A DNA stretch of 20,948 nt from a virus. The stretch is from positions 1 to 20,948 of IMG/VR virus record IMGVR_UViG_3300021197_001266, one strand, 5' to 3'. Both the position numbers and the translations under genes were made by a program. This document shows, piece by piece, positions 1-5,608 of the stretch. Position 1 is the first letter of the stretch; each line of letters opens with the position of its first letter. The notes below the pieces were generated by a model. That model saw nothing but the letters and a program-made list of their open reading frames with translations, had not been told where the DNA came from and did no database searches.

Positions 1-185
1 GGGAACTCATTGTAGATGTAGTACACGTTCGTTGCCGAGTAGCACGTACCGAAAAGGAAGGCAAGCCAATAGCGTTGTTCGACATTAAGCTCGAAACGGT
101 CTGCGACATACCGCAGGGCGTCGTTGCTCGGGTCGATGTCTTTCGCCTGGGAGGACTCGACGTGGTATGTCAGGTAATCCACCAT
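1..185 (-). CDS. Probable amino acid:DNA transferase (alpha-glutamyl/putrescinyl thymine pyrophosphorylase-like), N-terminal part
   Basis: The reading frame starts at the ATG ending at 185 and is still open at the left edge, so only the first 61 residues are visible. It overlaps the stop of the acetyltransferase gene by 16 nt. The start reads MVDYLTYHVESS, then DIDPSNDALRYV, DRFELNVEQRYWLAFL and YSATNVYYIYNEF. From memory this series (an 'ALRYV.DRFELN.EQRYWLAFL.GTCYS' block followed by 'YYIYNEF') is the N-terminal signature of the phage family predicted to displace pyrophosphate from an activated hydroxymethylpyrimidine in DNA and join an amino acid or amine to it (aGPT-Pplase, clade 3 type). 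The assignment rests on recalled family sequence and on the neighbouring dioxygenase. The catalytic part lies outside the window, so activity cannot be judged. It would act on phage DNA in the cytoplasm. Confidence 0.68.
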   Translation of the reverse strand, partial: MVDYLTYHVESSQAKDIDPSNDALRYVADRFELNVEQRYWLAFLFGTCYSATNVYYIYNEF

Positions 186-574
186 ACGTTTTGCTCAACA
201 CCTTTCTTTGTCGCGGTCTTGCCCATTTTCGTCATCCCCATTGCTTCGTAAAATGCATTGCCCCGGTCGTTGTCCACATTGCACTTTAGCATTAGCGGAC
301 GCGGGAGTGCTTCAAACAATGCCCGGCCCACGCCCTTGCGTGTCGTTTCATTGTCGACGCCTATCTCATGCAGGATGTAGGCCGTGTACATTTTTGAGTA
401 CGAGTAGCGCATGAAGCCCCCGCCGTCAATAACAAAAAACTTGCTTTTGTTTGTCTTGTCAAGGTAGTGGTCCCAACTCCAAAAAAGGTTGAAGGAACCG
501 ATGTGTGCCTTGTGTTGCTTGTGGATCTTCTTAATGAAGTCCGCGTCGGTGGCTGTGGCTTTCCTAATCTGCAT
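170..574 (-). CDS. GNAT-family N-acetyltransferase
   Basis: This 134-residue protein has the normal length of a single GNAT domain. It begins MQIRKATATDADFI, typical of the first strand and helix. The acetyl-CoA pyrophosphate-binding loop is visible as ETTRKGVGRALFEAL (about residues 76-90), matching the family's R/QxxGxG/A motif. It is followed by VDNDRGNAFYEAMGM (about 100-114), the usual 'N..A..FYE..GF' motif B. The family moves an acyl group from acyl-CoA to an amine. It overlaps the amidotransferase gene upstream by 11 nt and the DNA-transferase gene downstream by 16 nt, so it is translated as part of the base-modification cassette. I infer that its substrate could be an amine on the modified base or a small amine precursor. 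The sequence itself does not show the substrate. Confidence 0.85.
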   Translation of the reverse strand: MQIRKATATDADFIKKIHKQHKAHIGSFNLFWSWDHYLDKTNKSKFFVIDGGGFMRYSYSKMYTAYILHEIGVDNETTRKGVGRALFEALPRPLMLKCNVDNDRGNAFYEAMGMTKMGKTATKKGVEQNVWWIT

Positions 575-1175
575 AGAGGGTGTCCGGTTTTAGTTCTCGT
601 GGATCCAACGATGGTTCGGCCCTCATGAAAATATCCCTTGTCGAAGCAAAATAAAGCCCTCCTCGGTATGTTGCAAGCCACAAAGGCCGGTTGGTGTTTC
701 GGAAGGCGGTCAGCACGTTAGACGAGCTTAAAACAAGCCCCGCAAAACTGGCGTTGCGTTCCTTCGTCCACTGCAACATTTCTTCCGGCTCGTCATTGCA
801 CAATTCGAGCAGAAGCGCACCGTCGTTGTCGCACGACAAAGTGACGTTGTAGGCCGCTTCCATTTGGTCTTTTGTACGCATGTCGAGGACACCGTTGAAT
901 ACGAGTGCCGATGACTTGTTTGACAAAGGTTGGTTGTTGTTATGGTCCAAGTAGTCCCCGCTTGTCGAGTAGCGGTTGTGAAAAATAATGCGCGTGGCCT
1001 TGGGTATGTCAAGCTCGTCGAGGTCGTGTACTTTCTTGACCTTTATACCGTTGTCCACGTACGCAAGTCCAAAGCTGTGCAACCCACGGATCTTACTTTC
1101 ACGCATAATGCGCTTGAGCAATTCGTAGTGCGCGGCTTGTGGCGCGTCGCACGAAAACCCGACGACACCACACAT
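564..1175 (-). CDS. Stand-alone class II glutamine amidotransferase (Ntn hydrolase)
   Basis: This 203-residue protein opens MCGVVGF, so removal of Met would expose the catalytic N-terminal cysteine of class II glutaminases. Other family landmarks are in order: RGLHSFG (residues 30-36), HNRYSTSG (66-73), the NNQPLS segment (80-85), FNGVL with the oxyanion-hole Asn94-Gly95, CDNDGALLLEL (115-125), and a late NRPLW...GGLYFAST block. The glutaminase half therefore looks intact. No synthetase, isomerase or phosphoribosyltransferase domain follows, unlike GlmS, PurF or AsnB, so a partner must use the ammonia or the glutamyl group. The start overlaps the dioxygenase stop (TAATG). I infer that it feeds nitrogen, or performs an amide transfer, for DNA base hypermodification by the neighbouring enzymes. 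A role in host sugar or nucleotide amidation is less likely given the operon. Confidence 0.88.
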   Translation of the reverse strand: MCGVVGFSCDAPQAAHYELLKRIMRESKIRGLHSFGLAYVDNGIKVKKVHDLDELDIPKATRIIFHNRYSTSGDYLDHNNNQPLSNKSSALVFNGVLDMRTKDQMEAAYNVTLSCDNDGALLLELCNDEPEEMLQWTKERNASFAGLVLSSSNVLTAFRNTNRPLWLATYRGGLYFASTRDIFMRAEPSLDPRELKPDTLYAD

Positions 1176-2071
1176 TACGTTAGCCGCGTTCCCTTTTCAC
1201 GCCGCTTGGCGATTTGCGCCTCCTCGTCTCCTGTGCCGCAGTGTATCATATTCTCCCGGTAGTACATTACCAGCGAAACGCGGGTTGCGTCTTCGTCGAT
1301 CTTGTGTATGGGGGTGTTGCCGTGCCATTGGTGAACGTCGGTAAGAAGCAGGTCGCAATTCTGCATATCAAACGCGACCCCCCACTTGGGCAATACGAAG
1401 TAGCCTCCCGTGTATCGACCTTTGCGAAGCACGACGAGGTTTCCAAAACCCTCGGCGAAGTCACCCTTGTCGGTGTGTACTGCCGTTTGCCAATTCTTGT
1501 TCACGGTTACAGTTGTGAACGCCGTGTTGTGAATTGTAAAGTCACTCGACGTCCCGTCAGCAACGGCCCTTTGCTTGGCGTAGTGTTCCGGCATGAGTTC
1601 CGCGTACTTGGCATCAACAAATTTGATGATTGGGTACGCCTTCTTAAACTTGTCAAACTCTTGAATGTTAAAGGCCGTTTGACGACAATACGGGAACCGC
1701 GCATTGCGATCGAAGTAGCCTATGATACCGCTATTCGCGGCCGCGTCCGAGGCATTCGTTTTCGAGCGCGTGCCGTCTTTCTTTATTGCGTATCGCGTGC
1801 TGTTGCCCTTTTCGTCTTTTTGTCCAAGAGAGCCACCACGATTGTTAGTGGGTTTTGCGGCTTTTTTCAAATTGAGATAAGCTGCTTCTGCAATGTTTGC
1901 CGGTATGACGCGCTTGCGAAACTTCGCAATGCATTGTCCGGTCTCCTCGTCGTACACATCAACGTCGGACGTGAACAGCTTGTTGTAGTCCTTGTCTGTT
2001 AACAACGTCCCCGAGAGCTTTTTGGTTTGCTCGTCCGTAAGTCGTGGACGAATCTTATGAACCTTTGCCAT
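1175..2071 (-). CDS. TET/JBP-family 2-oxoglutarate/Fe(II) dioxygenase
   Basis: This is a 298-residue protein from the ATG ending at 2071 (MAKVHKIRPRL). A longer frame reaches 2134 but runs deep into the ParB gene. The double-stranded beta-helix core shows the iron ligands His199-x-Asp201 in AVHTDKGD and a distal histidine in DVHQWHGNTPI (His250, or His247). Arg264 in ATRVSLVMYYREN fits the 2-oxoglutarate-binding arginine. The blocks PYCRQTAFN (128-136), TVTVNKNWQTAVH, FGNLVVL..G.YTGGYFVLP and WHGNTPI match what I know of phage TET/JBP proteins. These oxidise the methyl of 5-methylcytosine or thymine in DNA to hydroxymethyl. No cytosine C5-methyltransferase is visible here, so the target base (T or 5mC) is undecided. 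The product would be the starting point for the downstream amidotransferase, acetyltransferase and DNA-transferase genes. The N-terminal 110 residues are basic and low-complexity, perhaps a DNA-contacting extension. Confidence 0.86.
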   Translation of the reverse strand: MAKVHKIRPRLTDEQTKKLSGTLLTDKDYNKLFTSDVDVYDEETGQCIAKFRKRVIPANIAEAAYLNLKKAAKPTNNRGGSLGQKDEKGNSTRYAIKKDGTRSKTNASDAAANSGIIGYFDRNARFPYCRQTAFNIQEFDKFKKAYPIIKFVDAKYAELMPEHYAKQRAVADGTSSDFTIHNTAFTTVTVNKNWQTAVHTDKGDFAEGFGNLVVLRKGRYTGGYFVLPKWGVAFDMQNCDLLLTDVHQWHGNTPIHKIDEDATRVSLVMYYRENMIHCGTGDEEAQIAKRREKGTRLT

Positions 2072-2669
2072 AGTATGCTTTCTTGACCACCTCATAGATT
2101 GTGTCCGTAAGGTTGTCAGTGCCATGCACCTCACGCAAGGCCAGTTCCCACTTTTTGAAGTCCGGCTCGGTTTCGCTGTTCATGAACAATTGAACCATGC
2201 GCACTTGTGAGTTCGGCACGAGGTCTTCGGGGTAGTCGTATTCCCCTGTGTCCTCAATGTCGCTTTCAAAGTTTGTGTCGTCCCACTTCGGAACATACAA
2301 ACCCCAGTCCTTGAGGTCGTCCACTTCCCACTCATTCGCCAACATGTCCCAGTCCCATTCACCAAAACTCACGTTGTCCTTAACGACAAATTGGCTGTCT
2401 TTCGCTTCGTCCCATTCACGCACGTACACCGGCACTTCTTTAAGGCCGGCGCGCTGTGCCGCTTGAAGTCGCATGTTGCCCCCTAGCACCACGCCATCTT
2501 TGTCAATCACAATGGGCCGAGCTTCGAGCATTTCAGGGAACTCTCGTAGGCTCTTGACGAGCTTGTCGAGTTGGTCCTTGCGGATTGCGCGAGGGTTGTT
2601 AGGATTCGTCTTCAGGGTGGCCGTTTTCGCGTATGTCACGGGCCGTGTTGAGGATGGTTTCAAGGGCAT
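2055..2669 (-). CDS. ParB/Srx-fold domain protein
   Basis: This 204-residue protein begins at the ATG ending at 2669 (MPLKPSSTRP). TTG at 2702 and GTG at 2639 are alternatives, and none has a clear ribosome binding site. The N-terminal half is a ParB-type domain: TNPNNPRAIRKDQLDKLVKS (21-40), then PIVIDKDGVVLGGNMRLQAA with the GGNMR motif (63-67) in place of the GEhR nucleotide loop of chromosomal ParB. KDNVSFGEWDWDMLANEW (98-114) is typical of phage ParB-like proteins linked to DNA modification enzymes. There is no fused methyltransferase and no ParB helix-turn-helix. It ends 17 nt inside the start of the dioxygenase gene. Known members of this fold bind or hydrolyse nucleotides, and one (archaeal SerK) is a kinase. 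I infer a role in DNA binding for the dioxygenase or in activating the hydroxymethyl base. Confidence 0.82.
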   Translation of the reverse strand: MPLKPSSTRPVTYAKTATLKTNPNNPRAIRKDQLDKLVKSLREFPEMLEARPIVIDKDGVVLGGNMRLQAAQRAGLKEVPVYVREWDEAKDSQFVVKDNVSFGEWDWDMLANEWEVDDLKDWGLYVPKWDDTNFESDIEDTGEYDYPEDLVPNSQVRMVQLFMNSETEPDFKKWELALREVHGTDNLTDTIYEVVKKAYYGKGS

Positions 2670-2850
2670 TGTAAAAGTTTTCGTCTGCGGTTGCGAAGTC
2701 AATGAGGATGGCCCATGACGTTGAGGTCATGGTTGCGCACTCAAGGTTTGCCGTTTCGTCGTTGTTGTTCTTCGACGTGAACAGCACCCAGTCGTCGCAT
2801 TGATTCAAAAGGCGTTTTGCCTTGCGGAAGGTCAGAGGTTTGTTTGTCAT
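2599..2850 (-). CDS. Hypothetical protein (83 aa)
   Basis: The start overlaps the stop of the DnaA-like gene as ATGA, which supports translation. The protein starts MTNKPLTFRKAKRLLNQCDDW and has a central hydrophobic strand-helix stretch (TSTSWAILIDFATADENFYNALETILN) and an acidic tail. No known motif is recognised. The 3' part overlaps the start of the ParB gene by about 70 nt if the ATG at 2669 is used. It is short and probably globular. I cannot assign a function. Confidence 0.7.
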   Translation of the reverse strand: MTNKPLTFRKAKRLLNQCDDWVLFTSKNNNDETANLECATMTSTSWAILIDFATADENFYNALETILNTARDIRENGHPEDES

Positions 2851-3203
2851 GCGCTACAAAATGATTCATACCGACGTTTCGTGTCTTTTTCAACTTCCAT
2901 GAGATCGGTTAATGTTCGTGTATGATGCATTGCGGTAGCGTGGTCTCTTGACATGACGCGGCCAATAGCAAAAAAGGTCCAACCTTGGTCACGCAAAAAG
3001 TGACTTACCATTTTCCGCGCGTCTACCAATTCACGTTTTCGAACAGGCCCAATCACGTCAGCCCATTTTACTCCGAGTCTATTTACACCGCGTTGTACGC
3101 GATGCAAAGCCTCCTCTCGATTCATGTGGTAGCCGTCTTCGTGTGCAAGGTTTCCGACGGCAAGGTAGAAGGATTCACTTGGGATTGTTTCGTTTGCTTT
3201 CAT
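2847..3203 (-). CDS. DnaA domain IV-like DNA-binding protein
   Basis: This is a 118-residue protein. Residues 55-98 (RKRELVDARKMVSHFLRD, then FAIGRVMSRDHATAMHH) match the DnaA C-terminal domain: an 'R..I...RQ...YL.R' helix, a helix-turn-helix, and the SRDHATAMHH signature (85-94). In DnaA that signature (RDHsTVxHA) contacts the DnaA box. The AAA+ ATPase domain is absent, so this is a free DNA-binding domain with an unrelated N-terminal 50 residues. It overlaps the zinc-ribbon gene by 29 nt and couples to the next gene by ATGA. I infer a role in origin binding or in regulating the replication or modification genes. It could compete with host DnaA, but I saw no clear DnaA box in the window. Confidence 0.82.
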   Translation of the reverse strand: MKANETIPSESFYLAVGNLAHEDGYHMNREEALHRVQRGVNRLGVKWADVIGPVRKRELVDARKMVSHFLRDQGWTFFAIGRVMSRDHATAMHHTRTLTDLMEVEKDTKRRYESFCSA

Positions 3204-3582
3204 TTATTAGTTTTTTCAGGGTTTGAACCATTTTTCGGTTGCACCCGCTACAATTTGAAGCCGGTTCATGGGTGCCTAAAACACGATTGTATATGTCTGC
3301 GAGGTCGCCATCGGTCAATGACTTCGGATCGCTTTTCACAATGTCCAAGAACTCCTCGACCTGTGTCAATTGTTCGGCAGTAATGACCGCATCCCACTTT
3401 CCTAACGGACACTCCGCCCACTTGAGGCGTGTCTTGGTCGGCATGTGGCACCCGCACAGCTTTGAGTCGGTAAACGCCTCAGTGACGAGAGGGCCGCAAC
3501 TTTTGGTGGATCCAACAAAGTGCTCGCACTCGCGGCAGATGTTTAGACGGTTAGCCCTTGTTTGTGCGCTGACGATGAACAT
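3175..3582 (-). CDS. Cysteine-rich zinc-ribbon protein
   Basis: This is a 135-residue protein from the ATG ending at 3582 (MFIVSAQTRANRLNICREC). Cysteines fall at 16 and 19 (ICREC), 29, 43 and 45 (LCGCHMPTKTRLKWAECPLGKW), 58, and 111 and 114 (NCSGCNRKMV). The layout is one zinc-binding cluster early and a second CxxC near the C-terminus, with a helical SLTDGDLADIYNRVLGT segment between. Similar small proteins with 'CGC.M..KT+L..A.CP.GKW' occur in Bacteroidota phages, mostly without a known function. It sits between a sigma factor and a DnaA-like gene, so a nucleic-acid or transcription role is reasonable. An extended frame starting at 3648 overlaps the sigma gene more and is less likely. Confidence 0.75.
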   Translation of the reverse strand: MFIVSAQTRANRLNICRECEHFVGSTKSCGPLVTEAFTDSKLCGCHMPTKTRLKWAECPLGKWDAVITAEQLTQVEEFLDIVKSDPKSLTDGDLADIYNRVLGTHEPASNCSGCNRKMVQTLKKLINESKRNNPK

Positions 3583-4039
3583 TGCGGAGTTTCGTTTTGC
3601 TTCGGTGTAGCGATTGGTACAATGTGGTGTGCGGTATGCCGGATTCACGCGCTACTTCACGGAGGTTGTAGCCGTCAAGGTAAAGCTGAAGCACAGTTCG
3701 GTCAAACCATGCGAGGTGACGAGTCAAAATTAGCGCGTTCTCGGCCTCGAAAGGGTCGCGCGTAGGGTTGGGGTTAGCTAACTCTATTTGAGGCGCGTCT
3801 AAGTACGTGTAAAGCGATTTGAAGGCACCTCGTGTTGACTCTGTCCACATGGCTTGTCGAAAGTACGCATTGTACTTGCCAATTGGCCGGCCTGTGCGTT
3901 CAAGTGCGTCGACAGTTCGCAGGTAAGTATTGTGGACCAGATCGGAGCCGTCCGAATGGAAAGCCCGAGCCGAGGCTACGAGGTCGTCGTAGTTCTTAAC
4001 GAACCACTCGTCAAATCCCTTTCGAGCTTCTGAGCTCAT
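3551..4039 (-). CDS. ECF-like RNA polymerase sigma factor
   Basis: This is a 162-residue protein from the ATG ending at 4039 (MSSEARKGFDEW). A longer open frame upstream is only the shadow of the NinG gene. Residues 8-75 resemble sigma region 2, including SDLVHNTYLRTVDAL (32-46), where the family has 'DLVQETFLR'. After a short linker, residues 108-155 form region 4: LAWFDRTVLQLYLDGYNLREVARESGIPHTTLYQSLHRSKTKLR, a helix-turn-helix of the -35-binding type. The length is normal for an ECF or phage-type sigma factor. It overlaps the NinG-like gene by 29 nt and the zinc protein by 32 nt. I infer that it redirects host RNA polymerase to a phage promoter class, most simply the late genes. Region 2.4 is divergent, so promoter specificity cannot be read from the sequence. 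Confidence 0.78.
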   Translation of the reverse strand: MSSEARKGFDEWFVKNYDDLVASARAFHSDGSDLVHNTYLRTVDALERTGRPIGKYNAYFRQAMWTESTRGAFKSLYTYLDAPQIELANPNPTRDPFEAENALILTRHLAWFDRTVLQLYLDGYNLREVARESGIPHTTLYQSLHRSKTKLRNVHRQRTNKG

Positions 4040-4394
4040 CGACGAGGCGTTTGTAGTGATGATACATTTGTTCAAGCTCGGCGCGCGTCCACTTGCGCGT
4101 TTGCTTAGACTCGATGAACAACTCCTCGGCCTTTCCTTCTCCAAACTCAGCGTCGAGGTTGCGGGCAAATAGAAATTGCTCACCCGACCGAAACCCGTTA
4201 CAACGCTTGCATTGAAACTGCACATTGTCTTCGTGCCACCGGGTAGACATACAAGCCCGAGACATAAAGTGGCCCGCGTCAACTTCAGACCAATGCCGCC
4301 TCGAATGACACGTATAGCAATTTCCGTGACCAGTTTCGTCGGTGGTGCGGAGCCGCACGTATTGCGAGAAAACCGCATCAACTTTTTTGACCAT
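4011..4394 (-). CDS. ninG: NinG/Rap-type recombination protein
   Basis: This is a 127-residue protein from the ATG ending at 4394 (MVKKVDAVFSQYVRLR). Cys26-Cys29 (NCYTCH) and Cys62-Cys65 (QCKRCN) form a zinc site, with DAGHFMSR (39-46) between them and a later acidic/basic helical tail. This is the NinG/Rap pattern ('Y+R.RD....C.TC......DAGHF.SR......N...QC..CN'). Lambda Rap/NinG acts at recombination intermediates in Red-mediated exchange and has a Holliday-junction-type nuclease fold. The protein is shorter than lambda NinG (about 204 aa), lacking part of its N-terminus. A longer frame reaching 4565 is basic and low-complexity and lies inside the upstream gene. Overlap with the upstream gene is 17 nt. 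Confidence 0.82.
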   Translation of the reverse strand: MVKKVDAVFSQYVRLRTTDETGHGNCYTCHSRRHWSEVDAGHFMSRACMSTRWHEDNVQFQCKRCNGFRSGEQFLFARNLDAEFGEGKAEELFIESKQTRKWTRAELEQMYHHYKRLVDELRSSKGI

Positions 4395-5022
4395 TGCCCC
4401 CCTCGGGTTCGTGGTCTTTCGTGTTCGGGTACGGGATGTGCTTCCACCTGCCACGTTCGTCTGTTTGGACGCGGTCGATTTCGATTTCCTTTGCAGCGGC
4501 TTCTTTCGCTTCACGGCGTTGTTGTGCGTATTGGTCGTACAAGGCTTTGACCTGTTCGTCGTCAAGGTTGTTGGGTGTTGCTTTTTTTAGCTCGCCCCAG
4601 TTGGCCTCACGACGCTCGGCTCGTTCGCCTTCGTACTGCTGAAATATAGACACAAGTTCAGGAAGTTTCAAACGCTCGTAACCGGGGCGATATTGGCCCG
4701 TCTTCAGACGGTGAAAGATGATGGCCCATTCTTCGAGCTTCATGGCCGGAAACTCAAGCCGCAAATGTTCGACCGCGTCAATGATGTCTTGGTCCGCTGT
4801 AATGGTGCGTGAATAGTCCAAGTACCGGAGCGTCTTCGCCACCATTGCGATGAGGGCGGCTTCGACCGCCGCTTGGGTTTGTGGGTTGTTGTAGGCGGCT
4901 TGGACGTTGACGCCCTTACTCCACGCCTCCACCGGATCCATCCGCGAGGCGACGGAGATGTTGCTCAATGAGTGAGCCGTCCGTTGGACCATTTGCTGTT
5001 GTGCCTTTGCGAGTTCGTTCAT
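4378..5022 (-). CDS. Replication partner, probable helicase-loader-like protein
   Basis: This is a 214-residue protein from the ATG ending at 5022 (MNELAKAQQQMVQ). Starts at 4992 or 4941 would reduce the 107-nt overlap with the initiator gene and are possible. The middle (ITADQDIIDAVEHLRLEFPAMKLEEW, then FHRLKTGQYRPGYERLKLPELVSIFQQY) matches a small helical domain I associate with Bacteroidota phage proteins that follow a replication initiator. Its position directly after the initiator is like gene P after gene O in lambda. The C-terminal third is highly charged and coiled-coil-like (EGERAERREA, then QQRREAKEAAAKEIEID). No Walker motifs are present, so it is not an ATPase loader of the DnaC type. 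The role is inferred from position and general similarity. Confidence 0.6.
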   Translation of the reverse strand: MNELAKAQQQMVQRTAHSLSNISVASRMDPVEAWSKGVNVQAAYNNPQTQAAVEAALIAMVAKTLRYLDYSRTITADQDIIDAVEHLRLEFPAMKLEEWAIIFHRLKTGQYRPGYERLKLPELVSIFQQYEGERAERREANWGELKKATPNNLDDEQVKALYDQYAQQRREAKEAAAKEIEIDRVQTDERGRWKHIPYPNTKDHEPEGGNGQKS

Positions 5023-5608
5023 TTGTTTTGAATTGTCCTGTTCTACGAATCCAACCGCGCGCGGCGGCCTTCCAATCTTTGATGGGTTTGCCACGGCCCT
5101 GTGTCCAACCGTTGGCCGAGTAGTAGTCAAAAAATTGCATTGCATCTACTTCCTCAGCGCCGACGGCTTTGAATGCTTCAATAACCTCATCCAAATTTTG
5201 TGGGCGTGCCACACTCCCTTTAATTGTTTTTTTACTTGTTCTCTCTACTGTATTAGTAGGGGTACTATTCTTTCCTTCTGCCCGAAAGGTTTTTTCGGTC
5301 TGCCCGAAACTATCTTTCCCCCTGCCCGTAAAAATTTTACGGTCTGCCTGAACGACGAGGTGACGCACCCGACCATCAGACGTCGCTGTAATGTAACCCA
5401 ACCCCTGAAGTTTTTTAATGGCCTTTGAAATTGTAGGACGGCTAATGCCATACTCTACTTGAATTGTTTCGTTCGACTTGTGGAAGCTCTTGCCCGCACC
5501 CGTGAACGAATCAATTTCAGCAAGCAATGCCTTCTCGACCAACGTCAACTTTGTGTCCAACCACACCTCAGCGGGGATCCAAACGCCTTTGAATTCTCGA
5601 TCCATCAT
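4916..5608 (-). CDS. Replication initiator with N-terminal winged helix-turn-helix
   Basis: This is a 230-residue protein. I chose the ATG ending at 5608 (MMDREFKGVWIPAEVW) because it overlaps the stop of the preceding small gene as ATGA. A longer start at 5653 would read through that gene. Residues 10-85 form a winged helix-turn-helix: LTLVEKALLAEIDSF, SNETIQVEYGISRPTISKAIKKLQGLGYI. Residues 86-135 are a polar, basic linker. Residues 136-192 are a compact C-terminal domain ending FFDYYSANGWTQGRGKPIKDWKAAARGWIRR, a pattern common in phage DnaD/DnaT-like and O-type replication proteins. The linker is encoded by DNA holding four regularly spaced iterons, so the gene probably carries the origin it recognises. 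It would open the phage origin and recruit host or phage helicase. Confidence 0.8.
   Translation of the reverse strand: MMDREFKGVWIPAEVWLDTKLTLVEKALLAEIDSFTGAGKSFHKSNETIQVEYGISRPTISKAIKKLQGLGYITATSDGRVRHLVVQADRKIFTGRGKDSFGQTEKTFRAEGKNSTPTNTVERTSKKTIKGSVARPQNLDEVIEAFKAVGAEEVDAMQFFDYYSANGWTQGRGKPIKDWKAAARGWIRRTGQFKTNERTRKGTTANGPTDGSLIEQHLRRLADGSGGGVE
5217..5364. other. Putative replication origin: four 22-bp iterons plus AT-rich stretch
   Basis: Four copies of a TCTGCCCGAAA-like core begin at 5277, 5299, 5321 and 5343, exactly 22 bp apart. The copies read TCTGCCCGAAA twice, CCTGCCCGTAA and TCTGCCTGAAC. Two units contain a dyad of the same geometry: CCGAAA-5 nt-TTTCGG at 5282-5298 and CCGTAA-5 nt-TTACGG at 5326-5342. 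Because 22 is not a multiple of 3, each copy is read in a different frame of the host gene, so the regularity is not a protein repeat. Next to it, 5217-5256 is strongly A/T rich and could be the unwinding element. The layout (iterons plus AT-rich DNA inside the initiator gene) is that of lambdoid origins. Function is inferred. Confidence 0.62.

Noticed and set aside
1214-2002. A 262-codon plus-strand open frame across the dioxygenase gene
   Set aside because: The dioxygenase frame holds complete family motifs, while the plus-strand peptide shows no known pattern and lies antisense to it.
4040-4447. A 5' extension of the sigma factor to 4447
   Set aside because: The extra residues are the NinG gene in another frame. 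Sigma region 2 begins just after the ATG at 4039.
5282-5342. The dyads in the initiator gene as terminators
   Set aside because: They lie inside a coding sequence at a fixed 22-bp phase and lack a GC-rich stem with T run in the direction of transcription. Iterons explain them better.
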